64,000 bases of DNA from Thermoproteota archaeon (GTDB taxonomy: Archaea; Korarchaeota; JAOZGF01; JAOZFZ01): positions 1 through 64,000 of the forward strand of contig JAOZFT010000001.1 in NCBI GenBank assembly GCA_027492035.1, in the 5' to 3' direction. Numbering within the stretch: the stretch's first letter is position 1; the number at the start of each line of letters is the position of its first letter. The position numbers and the translations under genes were made by a program. The notes below the pieces were generated by a model. The model ran no database searches and was not told where the DNA came from. It saw only the letters and a program-made list of their open reading frames with translations. Shown here in pieces: positions 41,867-51,750 of this stretch.

Positions 41867-44752
41867 TTATATTTTAGTGAAGGAAAATTCCACTTTATCA
41901 TTCTCAAACTTTATGTTACCTGTTATTTCCCCTTTTAGTATGCCAAACTCTATTTTTTCAGCACTTACGTCACGTTTAAAGTCTTCAATGAGTTTCTTTA
42001 ACCCCTTCTCTAAGTCACTGGTTGTTTTAATCGTTAAGAGTATTTTGTCAAGCACTTTGAAACCATGTTTCTTTCTTGTAAGCTGGATTCTGCGTGTGAG
42101 TTCCCTATAAACCCTCTCACTTAAAATTTTATCGTCAACCGTTAAGTCAATAAACACCTCACCAAAAGAGAATTTCTCAGAAACAAAGCTTCCTTTAATT
42201 CTTTCTTTTCTAAACTCCACATCTTTTGCGTTGCTCATTTTGAGAAACACTTGCTTAAACCTGTTCAATGTTTTTTCCACTTGTTTTGACTCAGAAACCA
42301 CCACTACCTTTTTGACAGGCCACCTAAGTTTAACCTTTGCTTTCTGTCTAGCTGAGGAAACAGCTTCAATTATTTCCCTTAAAACCTCCATTTCCTCCTC
42401 TAATTCCTTATTTATGTGTTCTTTCTCCGGTTCAGGAATTAAGAGGAAATGAATCGACTCTTCTTCACAAACTTTACCTCTGAGTAGTTTTTGGTAGAGT
42501 TCTTCAGCCGTGAAGGGAGCAAATGGAGCCAGCAGCTTCAGTGTTTCTTCTGTTGTTTTGAGTAAGGTGTAGAAGGCTGCTTTTTTATCTTTTCCTTGAT
42601 AAAGAGGCCAAACTCTGTCTCTGACAGCTTTGATGTACCATCGAGATAAGTCGTTTAGGATGAAGTCCATGAGGAGTTTTGCTGCTTTAAAGTGGTTATA
42701 TTTTAAACAAGCTTCTCTGTATTCTTTAATTGTTGAATAAAGTTTAGAAAGCAACCATTTATCTTCAGGGAGCAAATCAACTTTTTCAGGAGGCTTCTCT
42801 GTTACATACATTTCTATAAAGTGGAAAGTATTCTTTAAAACATTAAATTGTCTACTGACTTCTTTAACTTCATCCATGTTGAAAAAGAAATTGTTCCAAG
42901 GGGCACTGGATAAAAGATAAAACCTTAAAATGTCTCTACCATATTTTTGAGTTACGTCTTCAGGTAAGATGACATTCCCCCTTTTCTTAGCCATTTTTAC
43001 TCCGTGTGCATCCAAAATGAAACCGTGAAACATTATTGTTCCAAAGGGGCTTCTTCCAAACGTTAACACACTGGTTATTAACTGAGAATTCCACCACCCC
43101 CTTATTTGGTCAGGGCCTTCAGTTTCGAAATCTGTAGGCCAAAGTTTCTTCCACAAGTCTTTCCTTTTAGGGTAACCTAGTGAGGCCCATGAAGCCACTC
43201 CTGAATCAAACCACACATCCAATACGTCAGGTATCCTGTACATAGTTCCTCCACATTTTGGACATTTCAGTTTCACCTGGTCGATGTAAGGCCTGTGAAG
43301 GTCTTTAAGCTCAACTCCCAATTCATCTGCAGACCCTACAACTTTTACTTCACCGCATTTTTCACAGATCCAAATGGGTAAAGGGATACCCCAATATCTT
43401 TGTCTTGAAATAGGCCAATCTCCTAGGTTTTCAATCCAGTTAAGGAATCTTTCTCCAGCCCATTTAGGAACCCAATTAACTTTTTTGCTTTCTTCAATTA
43501 ATTTATCCTTTATTTCTGTTACTTTAAAGAACCATTGAGGCATAGAAATTAAGAGGAGAGGGGATTCGCATCTCCAACAGTGAGGATACTCATGTTCAAT
43601 TTCCTCTTCTAAAAGCAAAAGCTTCCTTGACTTCAATTCATTAATTATTAACTTATCAGCTTCTTTAACGTACATGCCTGCAAATTTACCGCAAGATTCA
43701 TCGAAAACCCCGCTTATTTTAACAGGGGAAACAACTGGTAAACCTGTTTCTAAACCTACCTTGTAGTCTTCTTGGCCGTGTCCAGGTGCACTATGAACTA
43801 AGCCTGTACCTTCAGTTAAGGTAACGAATTGTTCAGATAAAACAACTCTATGAGCGTTTTTCAGTTTCTTTTGGAAAGGGAATAGGTCAGCTAAGGGGTG
43901 TTCATACCTTAACCCCCCTAAATCCCAGCCTTTAACTGTCCCTAACACTTCATAATTGTTGAAACCAAGTTTATCCAAAACAAAGCCAGCTAAAGCCTTG
44001 GCTAGAATAAAAACTTCACCTGTGGGAACTTTTACTTTAACGTATTCAGCACTTGGCTTCACCATTACGCCGGTGTTCCCAGGCAGAGTCCATGGAGTAG
44101 TTGTCCAAATGACTAAGAAAACATTTTTCTCTCCCTCAACTTTAAATTTGACATAAATAGCTGGATCTTTAACTGTTTTGTATTCTATTTCGTTGTAAGC
44201 GACAGCTGTTTCACAGCGGGGGCAAACATGAACTGGGTAGCTTCCTTTGAAAAGGTATCCTTTCTCATATGCAGCCTTAAAAGTTGTCCAGGCTCCTTCA
44301 ATGTAGTTATTGGTTAAAGTCAGGTAAGGATTATCCCAATCCATCCAAACCCCTAAGTTTTTGAACTGCTGCGTCATAACGTCAATGTATTGAGTTGCAA
44401 ATTTTCTGCATTCCTGAATAAAATTTTCAACACCGAATTTTTCAATGTCGCTTTTTACTTTGAAGTTAAGTTTCTTTTCAACTTTGTTCTCAATAGGTAA
44501 ACCGTGGCAATCATATCCTGGTTGATCCCAGACGTCGTAGTCCAGCATTCTGTGGAAGCGAATATAAAAATCTTTCAGGATCTTGTTTAAGGCTGTTCCT
44601 AAATGTATGGCTCCTGTTGCGTATGGAGGCCCGTCCATGAAAAACCATTTCTTTTTTCCTTTACGTAACTTTCTTGCTTTACTTAGGATGCTGTTCTCCT
44701 CCCAGAAATTCAGTATTCTTTCCTCCATTTTAGGTTGAGGCTCAAATTCCAT
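41867..44752 (-). CDS. ileS: Isoleucyl-tRNA synthetase
   Basis: About 961 residues, class I synthetase charging tRNA(Ile). The HIGH region is PPYATGAIHLGTALNK near residue 47; the CP1 editing domain contains WTTTPWTLPGNTG; and HGLPIENKVEKKL and the C-terminal anticodon-binding region are typical. Zinc-binding Cys pairs occur near CEKCGEV and CPKCGGT. The KMSKS loop reads KMAKKRGN (about residue 588), an unusual variant. A longer frame begins with TTG at 44773, but ATG at 44752 with AAAGG upstream is the better start. Confidence 0.97.
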   Translation of the reverse strand: MEFEPQPKMEERILNFWEENSILSKARKLRKGKKKWFFMDGPPYATGAIHLGTALNKILKDFYIRFHRMLDYDVWDQPGYDCHGLPIENKVEKKLNFKVKSDIEKFGVENFIQECRKFATQYIDVMTQQFKNLGVWMDWDNPYLTLTNNYIEGAWTTFKAAYEKGYLFKGSYPVHVCPRCETAVAYNEIEYKTVKDPAIYVKFKVEGEKNVFLVIWTTTPWTLPGNTGVMVKPSAEYVKVKVPTGEVFILAKALAGFVLDKLGFNNYEVLGTVKGWDLGGLRYEHPLADLFPFQKKLKNAHRVVLSEQFVTLTEGTGLVHSAPGHGQEDYKVGLETGLPVVSPVKISGVFDESCGKFAGMYVKEADKLIINELKSRKLLLLEEEIEHEYPHCWRCESPLLLISMPQWFFKVTEIKDKLIEESKKVNWVPKWAGERFLNWIENLGDWPISRQRYWGIPLPIWICEKCGEVKVVGSADELGVELKDLHRPYIDQVKLKCPKCGGTMYRIPDVLDVWFDSGVASWASLGYPKRKDLWKKLWPTDFETEGPDQIRGWWNSQLITSVLTFGRSPFGTIMFHGFILDAHGVKMAKKRGNVILPEDVTQKYGRDILRFYLLSSAPWNNFFFNMDEVKEVSRQFNVLKNTFHFIEMYVTEKPPEKVDLLPEDKWLLSKLYSTIKEYREACLKYNHFKAAKLLMDFILNDLSRWYIKAVRDRVWPLYQGKDKKAAFYTLLKTTEETLKLLAPFAPFTAEELYQKLLRGKVCEEESIHFLLIPEPEKEHINKELEEEMEVLREIIEAVSSARQKAKVKLRWPVKKVVVVSESKQVEKTLNRFKQVFLKMSNAKDVEFRKERIKGSFVSEKFSFGEVFIDLTVDDKILSERVYRELTRRIQLTRKKHGFKVLDKILLTIKTTSDLEKGLKKLIEDFKRDVSAEKIEFGILKGEITGNIKFENDKVEFSFTKI

Positions 44753-45403
44753 GTAACCCGCCTTTCTTCCCAACTGTTGGTTTCCTTAAAAGATGTAGGA
44801 AGGGTGTAAAAGGAACCTTTCCCTTATTTTAAGAAATTTTTAAAGAATTTTTTAATGCAAAGATGTTTTGGATGGTTTCTTTATGTCCTGACTCTTTATT
44901 AAAAATTTAACTTTTTCGATAGGAGAAGATGCGAAGTTCTTTTGCAGAGGAAGTCTACAAGAGTTTAACAACTCATTAACAGCAAAGTTGTTTAAGAGTT
45001 AAGGAAAGAAAGTTAATTCCTTAATTGAAGGCCTCAAATAGAGCCTTTTGCTTAACGTTCAATAACCTTTTTAGCAAAAATATGAAACTTAGTTTTCTTT
45101 GCCATCGAGTTCTTCCTTGTCTCTATAACACTCCAAACAAGCGCAAGCAAGTTTTTACGCTTAAAAATTCATCAGTCTTTTTTATCAATAACTCTTAAAC
45201 CTAAAAAATGGTGAAACCTTTATTGAAGAGTTAAACTGAGGGAGATCCGGTCTAAAGAAAAACTGAGAGGATAGTAGTACAAAACTTTTCTTGTTTCTAT
45301 TTCTAATAAAGTTTTCTTACTTCTAAAAAACTTTATAGGGTGCTGAATTAGGAAAACAATAAATTTTCTAAGCTACAAAAATAAAGGTTTAGAGATGAAT
45401 TTT
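44753..45403. other. Long gap with no supported gene
   Basis: About 650 AT-rich bases between the ileS start and the end of the second oxidoreductase set, both on the minus strand. A plus-strand ATG at 44928 with AGGAG upstream opens only 16 codons. An imperfect AAGGCCTC/GAGCCTT hairpin lies near 45027-45048. I see no tRNA, repeat array or convincing coding frame; it may contain decayed sequence. Confidence 0.45.
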
Positions 45404-45991
45404 TCAGTGCTTCTTTATTTTTTCGCCTATTTTATAACCTACATTGAAAGCTTTAAGGTTTAACTCTTTGAAATCAACGGGGGTATTCTTTATTATTGCC
45501 TTTTCAACTGCTTCTTTATTTATTAAAGGGAAGAGTTTTGTGAAGACACCTAGAAGTAAAGTGTTAGCTACAAGTTTGTTTCCGAGTTCTTCAGCCAATT
45601 TAGTTGCATGAACAGGAACTTTTTCCACGTCACTCCTTTCTCCTTGATTAATTTGGACAAGGTCAGGGTCGTAAATTAGCACTCCGCCTTTCTTCAGTTT
45701 TGGCAAATACTTTTCATAGGCGAGTTTAGATAGAGCAATTAAAACATCTGACTCTGCTACTTTGACGAAATTTATTTCTTTCTCTGAAATGATTACTTCT
45801 GAGCTGGTGACTCCTCCACGTGAAGCTGGGCCGTATGATTGAGTTTGAACAGCTTCCTTCCCTCCATAAAGTGATGCAGCCATTCCTAGGATGATTCCCA
45901 TTTTCACTATTCCTTGACCGCCTAAGCCTGCAATTCTTATTCTAAATTCACTGACCCCCTTAGTGGTTCCTCCACTGTTTCGTTTATTCAT
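45404..45991 (-). CDS. 2-oxoacid:ferredoxin oxidoreductase gamma subunit (second set)
   Basis: About 195 residues with RIAGLGGQGIVKMGIILG, the GxGGQG motif of gamma subunits, and YGPASRGGVTSSEVIIS. The frame extends to a TTG at 46027, but ATG at 45991 has GGGGA eight bases upstream. It is last in a delta-alpha-beta-gamma cluster, the korDABC order also found in methanogens. Its partner set duplicates the one at 33.9-37.5 kb. Confidence 0.92.
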   Translation of the reverse strand: MNKRNSGGTTKGVSEFRIRIAGLGGQGIVKMGIILGMAASLYGGKEAVQTQSYGPASRGGVTSSEVIISEKEINFVKVAESDVLIALSKLAYEKYLPKLKKGGVLIYDPDLVQINQGERSDVEKVPVHATKLAEELGNKLVANTLLLGVFTKLFPLINKEAVEKAIIKNTPVDFKELNLKAFNVGYKIGEKIKKH

Positions 45992-46097
45992 TTTTAACAG
46001 TCCCCGAACAACTATACCTCTCTTCAACTTTCTTTACCATTTTTCAAAATAGGGAAAAATTTAACATTTCTCACGGAATAAACAGTATAACCAAGTT

Positions 46098-46961
46098 TTA
46101 TTCTTTGTGATAGGTCCGTTCCACTTTACCAATCTTTCCCCAAATTAGGTCAGTGTATTCAGGCTTCTCTTTATCCACAAACTCCCCCACAACTATTATG
46201 TTTTGAGTAATTTCAGCCTTTATGGGGTCTATCTTATTTTGGATTATTGACGCTTGTTTCAGCCACTTCATCATCTCAACAGCGTTCATGTGTTTAGTAT
46301 GTCTTCCATAGATTTCTGGACAGGGGGAAATGACCTCAATGAAACTGAACCCCTTTTTTAAAAGGGCCTTCTTTATGGAGTCAACTAAGTTTCTGACATG
46401 GTAGGCTGTCCACCGGGCAACATAAGTTGCTCCTGAACCTGCAGCTAAATAAACAGCATTAAACGGGTGTTCAACGTTTCCGTAGGGAGAAGTTGTTGTT
46501 ACAGCGTTTAAAGGAGTTGTGGGGCCACATTGACCCCCAGTCATTCCATAATTGAAATTGTTTGAGAGTATAACTGTTAATTCAATGTTTCTTCTCGCCG
46601 CCTGAATTAAATGGTTTGCACCTATGGCTAAAAGGTCTCCGTCTCCACCGAAAACAACAACTTTCAATTCAGGTTTAGCAAGTTTAACACCTAAAGCAAA
46701 AGGTATTGCCCTTCCGTGGGTGGTGTGGAACGCGTCAGCGTTTATGTAGCCTGAAATCCTACCCATGCAACCTATACCCGAAACAACGACTAAGTTGTCC
46801 AAGTTAAAGTGCAGTTCCTTCAATGCCTGAAGGAAGCAGTTAAGGATTACTCCGTTTCCGCACCCTGGGCACCAGATGTGGGGAATCATCCCTTTTCTTA
46901 AGTAACTGTCCAAAGGATGTTTCCTTTCATGGTTAGTTAAATGTTTAATTGATTCTTTCAT
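46098..46961 (-). CDS. 2-oxoacid:ferredoxin oxidoreductase beta subunit (second set)
   Basis: A 287-residue ThDP-binding subunit. WCPGCGNGVILN holds the CxxC, and GGDGDLLAIGANHL with SNNFNYGMTGGQ is the ThDP-magnesium motif. Compared with the first set it has a distinct N-terminal NHERKHPLDSYLRKG segment, a pattern frequent in 2-oxoglutarate enzymes. ATG at 46961 has GGGGGA five bases upstream and follows the alpha gene by ten bases. Confidence 0.92.
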   Translation of the reverse strand: MKESIKHLTNHERKHPLDSYLRKGMIPHIWCPGCGNGVILNCFLQALKELHFNLDNLVVVSGIGCMGRISGYINADAFHTTHGRAIPFALGVKLAKPELKVVVFGGDGDLLAIGANHLIQAARRNIELTVILSNNFNYGMTGGQCGPTTPLNAVTTTSPYGNVEHPFNAVYLAAGSGATYVARWTAYHVRNLVDSIKKALLKKGFSFIEVISPCPEIYGRHTKHMNAVEMMKWLKQASIIQNKIDPIKAEITQNIIVVGEFVDKEKPEYTDLIWGKIGKVERTYHKE

Positions 46962-46971
46962 TTTTTCCCCC

Positions 46972-48120
46972 TTAACTGGTGTTTTTCTCTATTATTTTCA
47001 GTATTTCGTTAGGGGTAGGTGGCTCTTCACCAACTTTAGGGAATGAAATTATTGGTGCGGTTGAAGAAGCTGCCTTCACCTCCCTAATTATTTGTCCTTG
47101 ATTCATTTCTGGTACAATTATCAGTTTTGCTTCAGAAACAATTTTCGCCACCTCCTCCTCTGGAAAAGGCCAAACTGTTATTAATCTTAACAGTCCCACT
47201 TTTAATCCTTTTTCACGGCCTATTTTAACTGTTTCTTTGGCAGCTCTTGCAGGTGTACCGAAAGCTATTATTACAGTTTCAGCGTCGTCTAAAAAGTATT
47301 TTTCAACTGTTATTATTTCTTTTTTATTTTTCCTTATTTTTTCACAGAGTCTACTGGTTAATTCCCTTTGTGTTTTGGCTGACATGTCTGGGTGACCTGA
47401 TTCATCGTGTGTTAAGCCTGTGGCGTAGAATCTGTACCCTTCACCAAAACAAGACATTGGTGGAACAAGATCTTCATCCGGTTTAAAAGGTAAGTACTCT
47501 TCCGGCGGAACTTTCGGCTTCTTCCTATCCACTGTTTTTATTTTTTCAGGTTCCGGAATGACTAGTTTTTCTCTTGTGTGCGCAATTATTTCATCGGCTA
47601 AAATGAAACATGGAACCCTGAATTTCTCCGCTAGGTTGAATGCTTTAATTGTTAAATCAAACATTTCCTGAACAGAGTAAGGAGCTAAAGTTATTATTTC
47701 GTAGTCTCCATGAGCAGCCCACCTGACCTGCAAAACATCTTGTTGACTTGGTTTCGTAGGTTGCCCTGTACTTGGGCCTCCTCTCATCATGTCAGCTATT
47801 ACACAAGGGGTTTCTGTCATTATAGCTAACCCTATGCTTTCAACCATTAAGCTTAATCCTGGACCTGAAGTCGCTGTCATTGCTTTAACCCCAGCCCAGC
47901 TTGCCCCTATGACTGACATCAGGGACGAAATTTCATCTTCAAGCTGAATAAATATTCCCCCAACTTGAGGCATTCTCAAAGCCATCCTTTCAGCTATGCT
48001 GCTTGCAGGGGTTATGGGGTAAGCGGAGTAGAACCTACAACCTGCAGCTATTGCCCCTTCAGCTAAAGCGAAGTTTCCTTGGACAAAGTATTCCCCTGTT
48101 AAAACATCTGGTTTTTTCAA
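46972..48120 (-). CDS. 2-oxoacid:ferredoxin oxidoreductase alpha subunit (second set)
   Basis: A 382-residue alpha subunit, exactly the length of its paralogue in the first set. [26 protein letters not shown] and [16 protein letters not shown] are the family motifs; [18 protein letters not shown] differs from the first set's GPSTGQATKAAQGDIMQ. TTG start overlaps the delta stop (TTGA). The two sets probably use different 2-oxoacids, but the substrates cannot be read from the sequence alone. Confidence 0.92.
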   Translation of the reverse strand: MKKPDVLTGEYFVQGNFALAEGAIAAGCRFYSAYPITPASSIAERMALRMPQVGGIFIQLEDEISSLMSVIGASWAGVKAMTATSGPGLSLMVESIGLAIMTETPCVIADMMRGGPSTGQPTKPSQQDVLQVRWAAHGDYEIITLAPYSVQEMFDLTIKAFNLAEKFRVPCFILADEIIAHTREKLVIPEPEKIKTVDRKKPKVPPEEYLPFKPDEDLVPPMSCFGEGYRFYATGLTHDESGHPDMSAKTQRELTSRLCEKIRKNKKEIITVEKYFLDDAETVIIAFGTPARAAKETVKIGREKGLKVGLLRLITVWPFPEEEVAKIVSEAKLIIVPEMNQGQIIREVKAASSTAPIISFPKVGEEPPTPNEILKIIEKNTS

Positions 48121-48359
48121 GACACCTCAACCTTTTCAGTTTCTTCTAAATAAATTGCGAAATCTGGACAGATGTTTTGACAGAATTTACAACCTATACA
48201 GTTATTTATGTATTTAGGTATGGGGTAATGGTTTCCGCGTTCATTAAAGTTCTCAGAAAAAACTAAAACTTTTCTTGGACAAAATTCTATGCAGTAACCG
48301 CATCCCTTACACCTTTCAGGAATAACGATAACGTTTCTAATTATTTTTAAGCGGCTCAT
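48117..48359 (-). CDS. 2-oxoacid:ferredoxin oxidoreductase delta subunit, ferredoxin (second set)
   Basis: An 80-residue subunit with two [4Fe-4S] motifs: [14 protein letters not shown] and [14 protein letters not shown]. It is first in its cluster, unlike the first set, where delta is last. AAGGAG lies nine bases before the ATG. It is divergent from an HD-domain gene. Confidence 0.93.
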   Translation of the reverse strand: MSRLKIIRNVIVIPERCKGCGYCIEFCPRKVLVFSENFNERGNHYPIPKYINNCIGCKFCQNICPDFAIYLEETEKVEVS

Positions 48360-48495
48360 ATTTTAAACTCCTTGTTTTTGTTTTCACCCTTTAAAGAGTG
48401 CACGGAGCTAAAAACAACTTCTTCCTTTAAGAAAAAATATTATTTAAAAGATTATCTTTACCTTCTTTTTCAGTGGTTTTTGGAGGAGAAGAGCA

Positions 48496-49053
48496 GTGGC
48501 GCTGCCAAGTAGAGATGAAGCTTTTGATTTTTTGAGACGGTACGTGAAGAGTGACAAGTTAATAAAGCATTGTTTAGCTGTGGAAGCTATAATGAAAGAA
48601 TTAGCAAAGTATTTAGGTGAAAATGTTGAAGTTTGGGGTTTAACAGGCTTACTTCATGACATAGATTACGAAACAGTTAGGGATATGAGTAGACATGGGT
48701 TAGTTGGGGCTGGGATACTGGAAAAGGAGAACTACCCTAGTGAAATGATTGAAGCCGTTAAAAGGCACAATTACTTGGTTTCAGGACCTCCAACTAACAA
48801 GTTAGAGAGATGTTTAGTTGCTGCTGATTCAGTTTCAGGCTTAATAATTGCCGCCGGTTTAATGATGCCTGACAAAAGACTGAAAACAGTGACTGTGAAA
48901 ACAATTAAGAAGAAGTTTAAGGATAAGTCATTTGCTAGAGGCTGTAACCGGGAAGAAATAAAAGAGATATTAAAAGTGGGCCTTACTTTGGATGAATTCT
49001 TCGGAATAAGTCTAAAGGCTTTACAGAAAATTTCTTCCGAACTAGAGCTTTAA
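48496..49053 (+). CDS. HD-domain phosphohydrolase
   Basis: A 185-residue HD-superfamily protein. HCLAVEAIM (His near residue 25), LTGLLHDIDYE (His-Asp near residue 55) and AVKRHNYLVSG supply the metal ligands. Related archaeal proteins hydrolyse nucleotides or other phosphate esters. The substrate is unknown. GTG start with GGAGAAGAG upstream. It is a single-gene unit between the oxidoreductase set and a Cys-rich small protein. Confidence 0.82.
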   Translation: MALPSRDEAFDFLRRYVKSDKLIKHCLAVEAIMKELAKYLGENVEVWGLTGLLHDIDYETVRDMSRHGLVGAGILEKENYPSEMIEAVKRHNYLVSGPPTNKLERCLVAADSVSGLIIAAGLMMPDKRLKTVTVKTIKKKFKDKSFARGCNREEIKEILKVGLTLDEFFGISLKALQKISSELEL

Positions 49054-49088
49054 CATGTTTCTATGTTAAACAGGATCAAAATAAATGA

Positions 49089-49223
49089 TTAGGGACCGTG
49101 CTGTTCTCCCCAGCATGGAGATAAATTGTAGTATTTATCACAAAAATCTTCAAAGATGCACTTTTTACCGTTAGCAATTGGACATTTCCCTTTAGTTTCT
49201 TCTTCAATTTCTTTTTCAAACAT
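49089..49223 (-). CDS. Cys-rich 44-residue protein, unknown
   Basis: A 44-residue product starting at the ATG at 49223, with GAGGTGA eight bases upstream; a longer frame to 49289 lacks such a site. It has Cys residues at about 14, 22, 28 and 38 (KGKCPIANGKKC, FEDFCDKYY, LSPCWGEQH) and many acidic residues at the N-terminus. The four cysteines could bind zinc or an Fe-S cluster. The name of the family is not known to me. Confidence 0.65.
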   Translation of the reverse strand: MFEKEIEEETKGKCPIANGKKCIFEDFCDKYYNLSPCWGEQHGP

Positions 49224-49322
49224 CAATAAAATCACCTCTTCCCTTTTAAAATGAGGAGAGAAATAAGCAAATGTCTGAAGGAAATACACTTTATTTTTTG
49301 GAAAATAGATGAAGGAAAGAAC

Positions 49323-49450
49323 ATGCCCTTATGTAGTTTTAGGGATGGAGAGGTTGAGGTAGAGGTTACACAAGATGAAGAGATAAACTGAGATATGACC
49401 CCCCTGAAACAATTCATTATTGTGTTACAGGTAAACGAGGCTGTGGATGA
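49323..49450 (+). pseudogene. Small frameshifted ORF
   Basis: ATG at 49323 has AAGGA six bases upstream and opens MPLCSFRDGEVEVEVTQDEE, stopping at 49391. The next frame continues as DKLRYDPPETIHYCVTGKRG and closes at 49450. One inserted base near 49381 would give a single small Cys-containing protein of about 42 residues. No family recognised. The rest of the 49224-49686 gap shows nothing else. Confidence 0.35.
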
Positions 49451-49686
49451 TTCTGTTTTTTTGCCTATATGTGTATTATGGCAATGGCAAAACTTTAACA
49501 CCTTTCATGCAGAGAACCTCTACTTTTTTCATTTTTTCAATCATTTTATTGGATGAAGCCCAATAAAGTATGTTTTCCTTTAAAAATTTTACGTTTTTGT
49601 ATTTTTTGAGCAGTTTAGTATTAATGTTGAAAAATTTAAAGAGGATCTCTCTTTTCCCATTCGCTAAAAAGGAAGGAAAATAAATT

Positions 49687-50433
49687 TTATTTCTTTTTAA
49701 TAAATGCTTCAGTTCTTTCTCTGTATTCTTTGGTTTGCGAAAGGAGAACTAAGTCTTTAATTGCTTCTTTAAACCTCTTATTTTTCCTTTTCCTGTTCAA
49801 CCAAATTTTTATTAGTTTTAGGGAGTATTCGGGCAAGTTAGCTATTTCTTCAGCTATTTTTTTGGTTTCTTGAAAGAATTTATTTTCCGGAAAGAAGTCA
49901 TTAATTAACCCTATTTCTTTAGCTTCTTTAGCTGAGATTCTTTCCCCTGTAAAAATTAAGTAAGCTGCTCTTTTGTAACCTATTAAATCTGGGAGCAGGG
50001 AAGTAGCTATCGGGGGAAAAGCGCCTATTTTGATTTCAGGCACTGCAAAAAAAGCTTTTTCAGAAGCGAAAGCTAAATCACAAAGTAAAGTTATTTCACA
50101 ACCTCCCCCTACAGCTAAGCCGTTAACCGCTGCTATACTTATTTTTTCAAGCTTTAAGAAGGCTTCTAAGGAGGGATAAACAATTTGAAGAAAGAAATCC
50201 CAGGATTGACGGAAAGTCTCAGCTTTAAACATTTCATATATATCATCACCTGCTGAGAAAGCTCTCCCTTCCCCTGTCAAAACAACAACTTTAACTTCCT
50301 CGTCTAAATTGACTTCTTCCAGCTTCTTTTTAATTCCAATCCACATTTCCTTGTTTAAAGCATTCAGTTTTTCAGGCCTTTTCAACGTAACAAAGGCTAC
50401 TTTACCCTTCATTTCAAGTTCTACAGAACCCAA
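49687..50433 (-). CDS. Enoyl-CoA hydratase/isomerase family protein
   Basis: About 248 residues of crotonase fold. LKRPEKLNALNKEMW at the N-terminus, GRAFSAGDDIYEM (oxyanion-hole region), NGLAVGGGCEITLLCDLAFA and the Glu in FFAVPEIKIGAFPP are typical. Members hydrate enoyl-CoA or isomerise, cleave or dehalogenate acyl-CoA. The exact reaction is unknown. The longer frame to 50499 has a poor N-terminus; TTG at 50433 sits just after a G-rich GGGGGGTGG site and gives the standard length. Confidence 0.9.
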   Translation of the reverse strand: MGSVELEMKGKVAFVTLKRPEKLNALNKEMWIGIKKKLEEVNLDEEVKVVVLTGEGRAFSAGDDIYEMFKAETFRQSWDFFLQIVYPSLEAFLKLEKISIAAVNGLAVGGGCEITLLCDLAFASEKAFFAVPEIKIGAFPPIATSLLPDLIGYKRAAYLIFTGERISAKEAKEIGLINDFFPENKFFQETKKIAEEIANLPEYSLKLIKIWLNRKRKNKRFKEAIKDLVLLSQTKEYRERTEAFIKKK

Positions 50434-50576
50434 TAAACCACCCCCCTTTCTTCCCCCAAAAAAATCAGGTGAGAATTTAAAAAATATTTTTAGAATCAAT
50501 GAAAAAAAGGAAGTTTTAAAAGTTGCCCTTTATCGAGAGACAGAAAAACATAAAGCTTTTTTAGAGGGGATTTTGT

Positions 50577-51527
50577 TTGCAGCAATTAGTAAGTTACGAC
50601 AGGGGCTTATTTTTTCATCCTTTAAAGATATGGCTGGATGCAAGAGGCAAAAAGCCCTTTTCTTTTGTTTCTCATGCTCACATTGACCATTTAGGAAACC
50701 ATAGGAAAGTTTTCCTCAACATGGAAACCGCCCCCTTCTACCTTAGAAGAACAGGAAAAAGGAACTTCTTGGTCAGAGAATTTAATAAACCTTTTTACAT
50801 AAATGATTACAAAGTCGAGTTGTTTCCTTCAGGCCACATGCTTGGGTCAGCTCAAATAATTTTTGAGAAGGATTTAAAAATTGTTTACACAGGTGATTTT
50901 AAGCTTAAAAAGGGGTTAACTTCAGAAAAAATTCAAATAAAGAAATGCGACGTATTAATAATGGAAGCTACCTATGGAAACCAGGAATTTTGCTTTCCTA
51001 AGAGGGAAGAAGTTATAGGGGAGTTAGTTGATTATGTAGATGAAGTTTTGGTGAATGAAGAAGTACCTGTTATTTACGCCTACCCCCTAGGTAAAGCTCA
51101 AGAGGTAATAAAGATACTTACCTCTAAAGGGTTCCAGGTGAGGGTCCATAAATCCATTTTCTTCAACTCAAAAATCTATGAAAAATTAAGTGTTAACTTG
51201 GGACATTACACAATTTTTGATGGAGGAGAAACAAGGAGTGAGGTAATTATTTTGCCTACTTCCACAAGAGGGAGGAGAAACATTAAAATTAAGAAAAAAA
51301 GAGAGATAATTGTTACTGGATGGGTTGCATCAGAAAAAATGAAGAAGAAGTTTAGAGAAGTGAAAGGTTTCCCTTTAAGTGATCATGCTGATTTCCCTGA
51401 CTTACTCAATTACGTAAAGAAGGCAGATCCAGAAATTGTTTACGTAATAAAAAGTTACAGCCCCTTCACAATAGATAATTTTCTGAAACAACTTTCAAAA
51501 CAGGGATTTAATGCTTTACCGCTTTAA
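50577..51527 (+). CDS. Metallo-beta-lactamase fold nuclease (YSH1/COG1236-like)
   Basis: A 316-residue protein with the MBL zinc site SHAHIDHLGNH (about residue 31), FPSGHMLGSAQIIFE, YTGDFKLKKG and a late FPLSDHADFPDL. It resembles the short exonucleases related to mRNA 3'-end processing factors or ligase-associated exonucleases, with a reduced beta-CASP-like region. RNA or DNA substrate is not determined. TTG start at 50577 has AGAGGGG eight bases upstream. It is divergent from the enoyl-CoA hydratase gene. Confidence 0.83.
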   Translation: MQQLVSYDRGLFFHPLKIWLDARGKKPFSFVSHAHIDHLGNHRKVFLNMETAPFYLRRTGKRNFLVREFNKPFYINDYKVELFPSGHMLGSAQIIFEKDLKIVYTGDFKLKKGLTSEKIQIKKCDVLIMEATYGNQEFCFPKREEVIGELVDYVDEVLVNEEVPVIYAYPLGKAQEVIKILTSKGFQVRVHKSIFFNSKIYEKLSVNLGHYTIFDGGETRSEVIILPTSTRGRRNIKIKKKREIIVTGWVASEKMKKKFREVKGFPLSDHADFPDLLNYVKKADPEIVYVIKSYSPFTIDNFLKQLSKQGFNALPL

Positions 51528-51706
51528 CCTTTCCCCCCCAGTTCTTTAAACCTTAAAAACACTTAACGTAAATGCTGGATTTCTTGGATATGAAGTGAAG
51601 GAAACTTGTAACTGAAAATATAATGTCAACGCTATGTGTCGCAAATTTAAGTTTTTCGTTGCAAAAATACGTTGCAGATAATACTGAAAAACTTCAAGAG
51701 AATGCA

Positions 51707-51750
51707 GTGACTTGGTGTAAGTTACTTGTCACCAGCACCAAAATTTTTTT
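51707..51750 (+). terminator. Hairpin and U-run in convergent intergenic region
   Basis: GTGAC (51707) pairs with GTCAC (51728), or TGGTG with CACCA, around AAGTTACTT (51719-51727), followed by seven Ts at 51744-51750. It is a plausible terminator for plus-strand transcription, although it sits 180 bases after the stop codon. Two CGTTGCA direct repeats lie near 51657 and 51670. Confidence 0.35.

Noticed and set aside
49089-49289. Longer 66-codon version of the Cys-rich small gene
   Set aside because: The upstream start has no ribosome site, while ATG at 49223 has GAGGTGA at the right distance.
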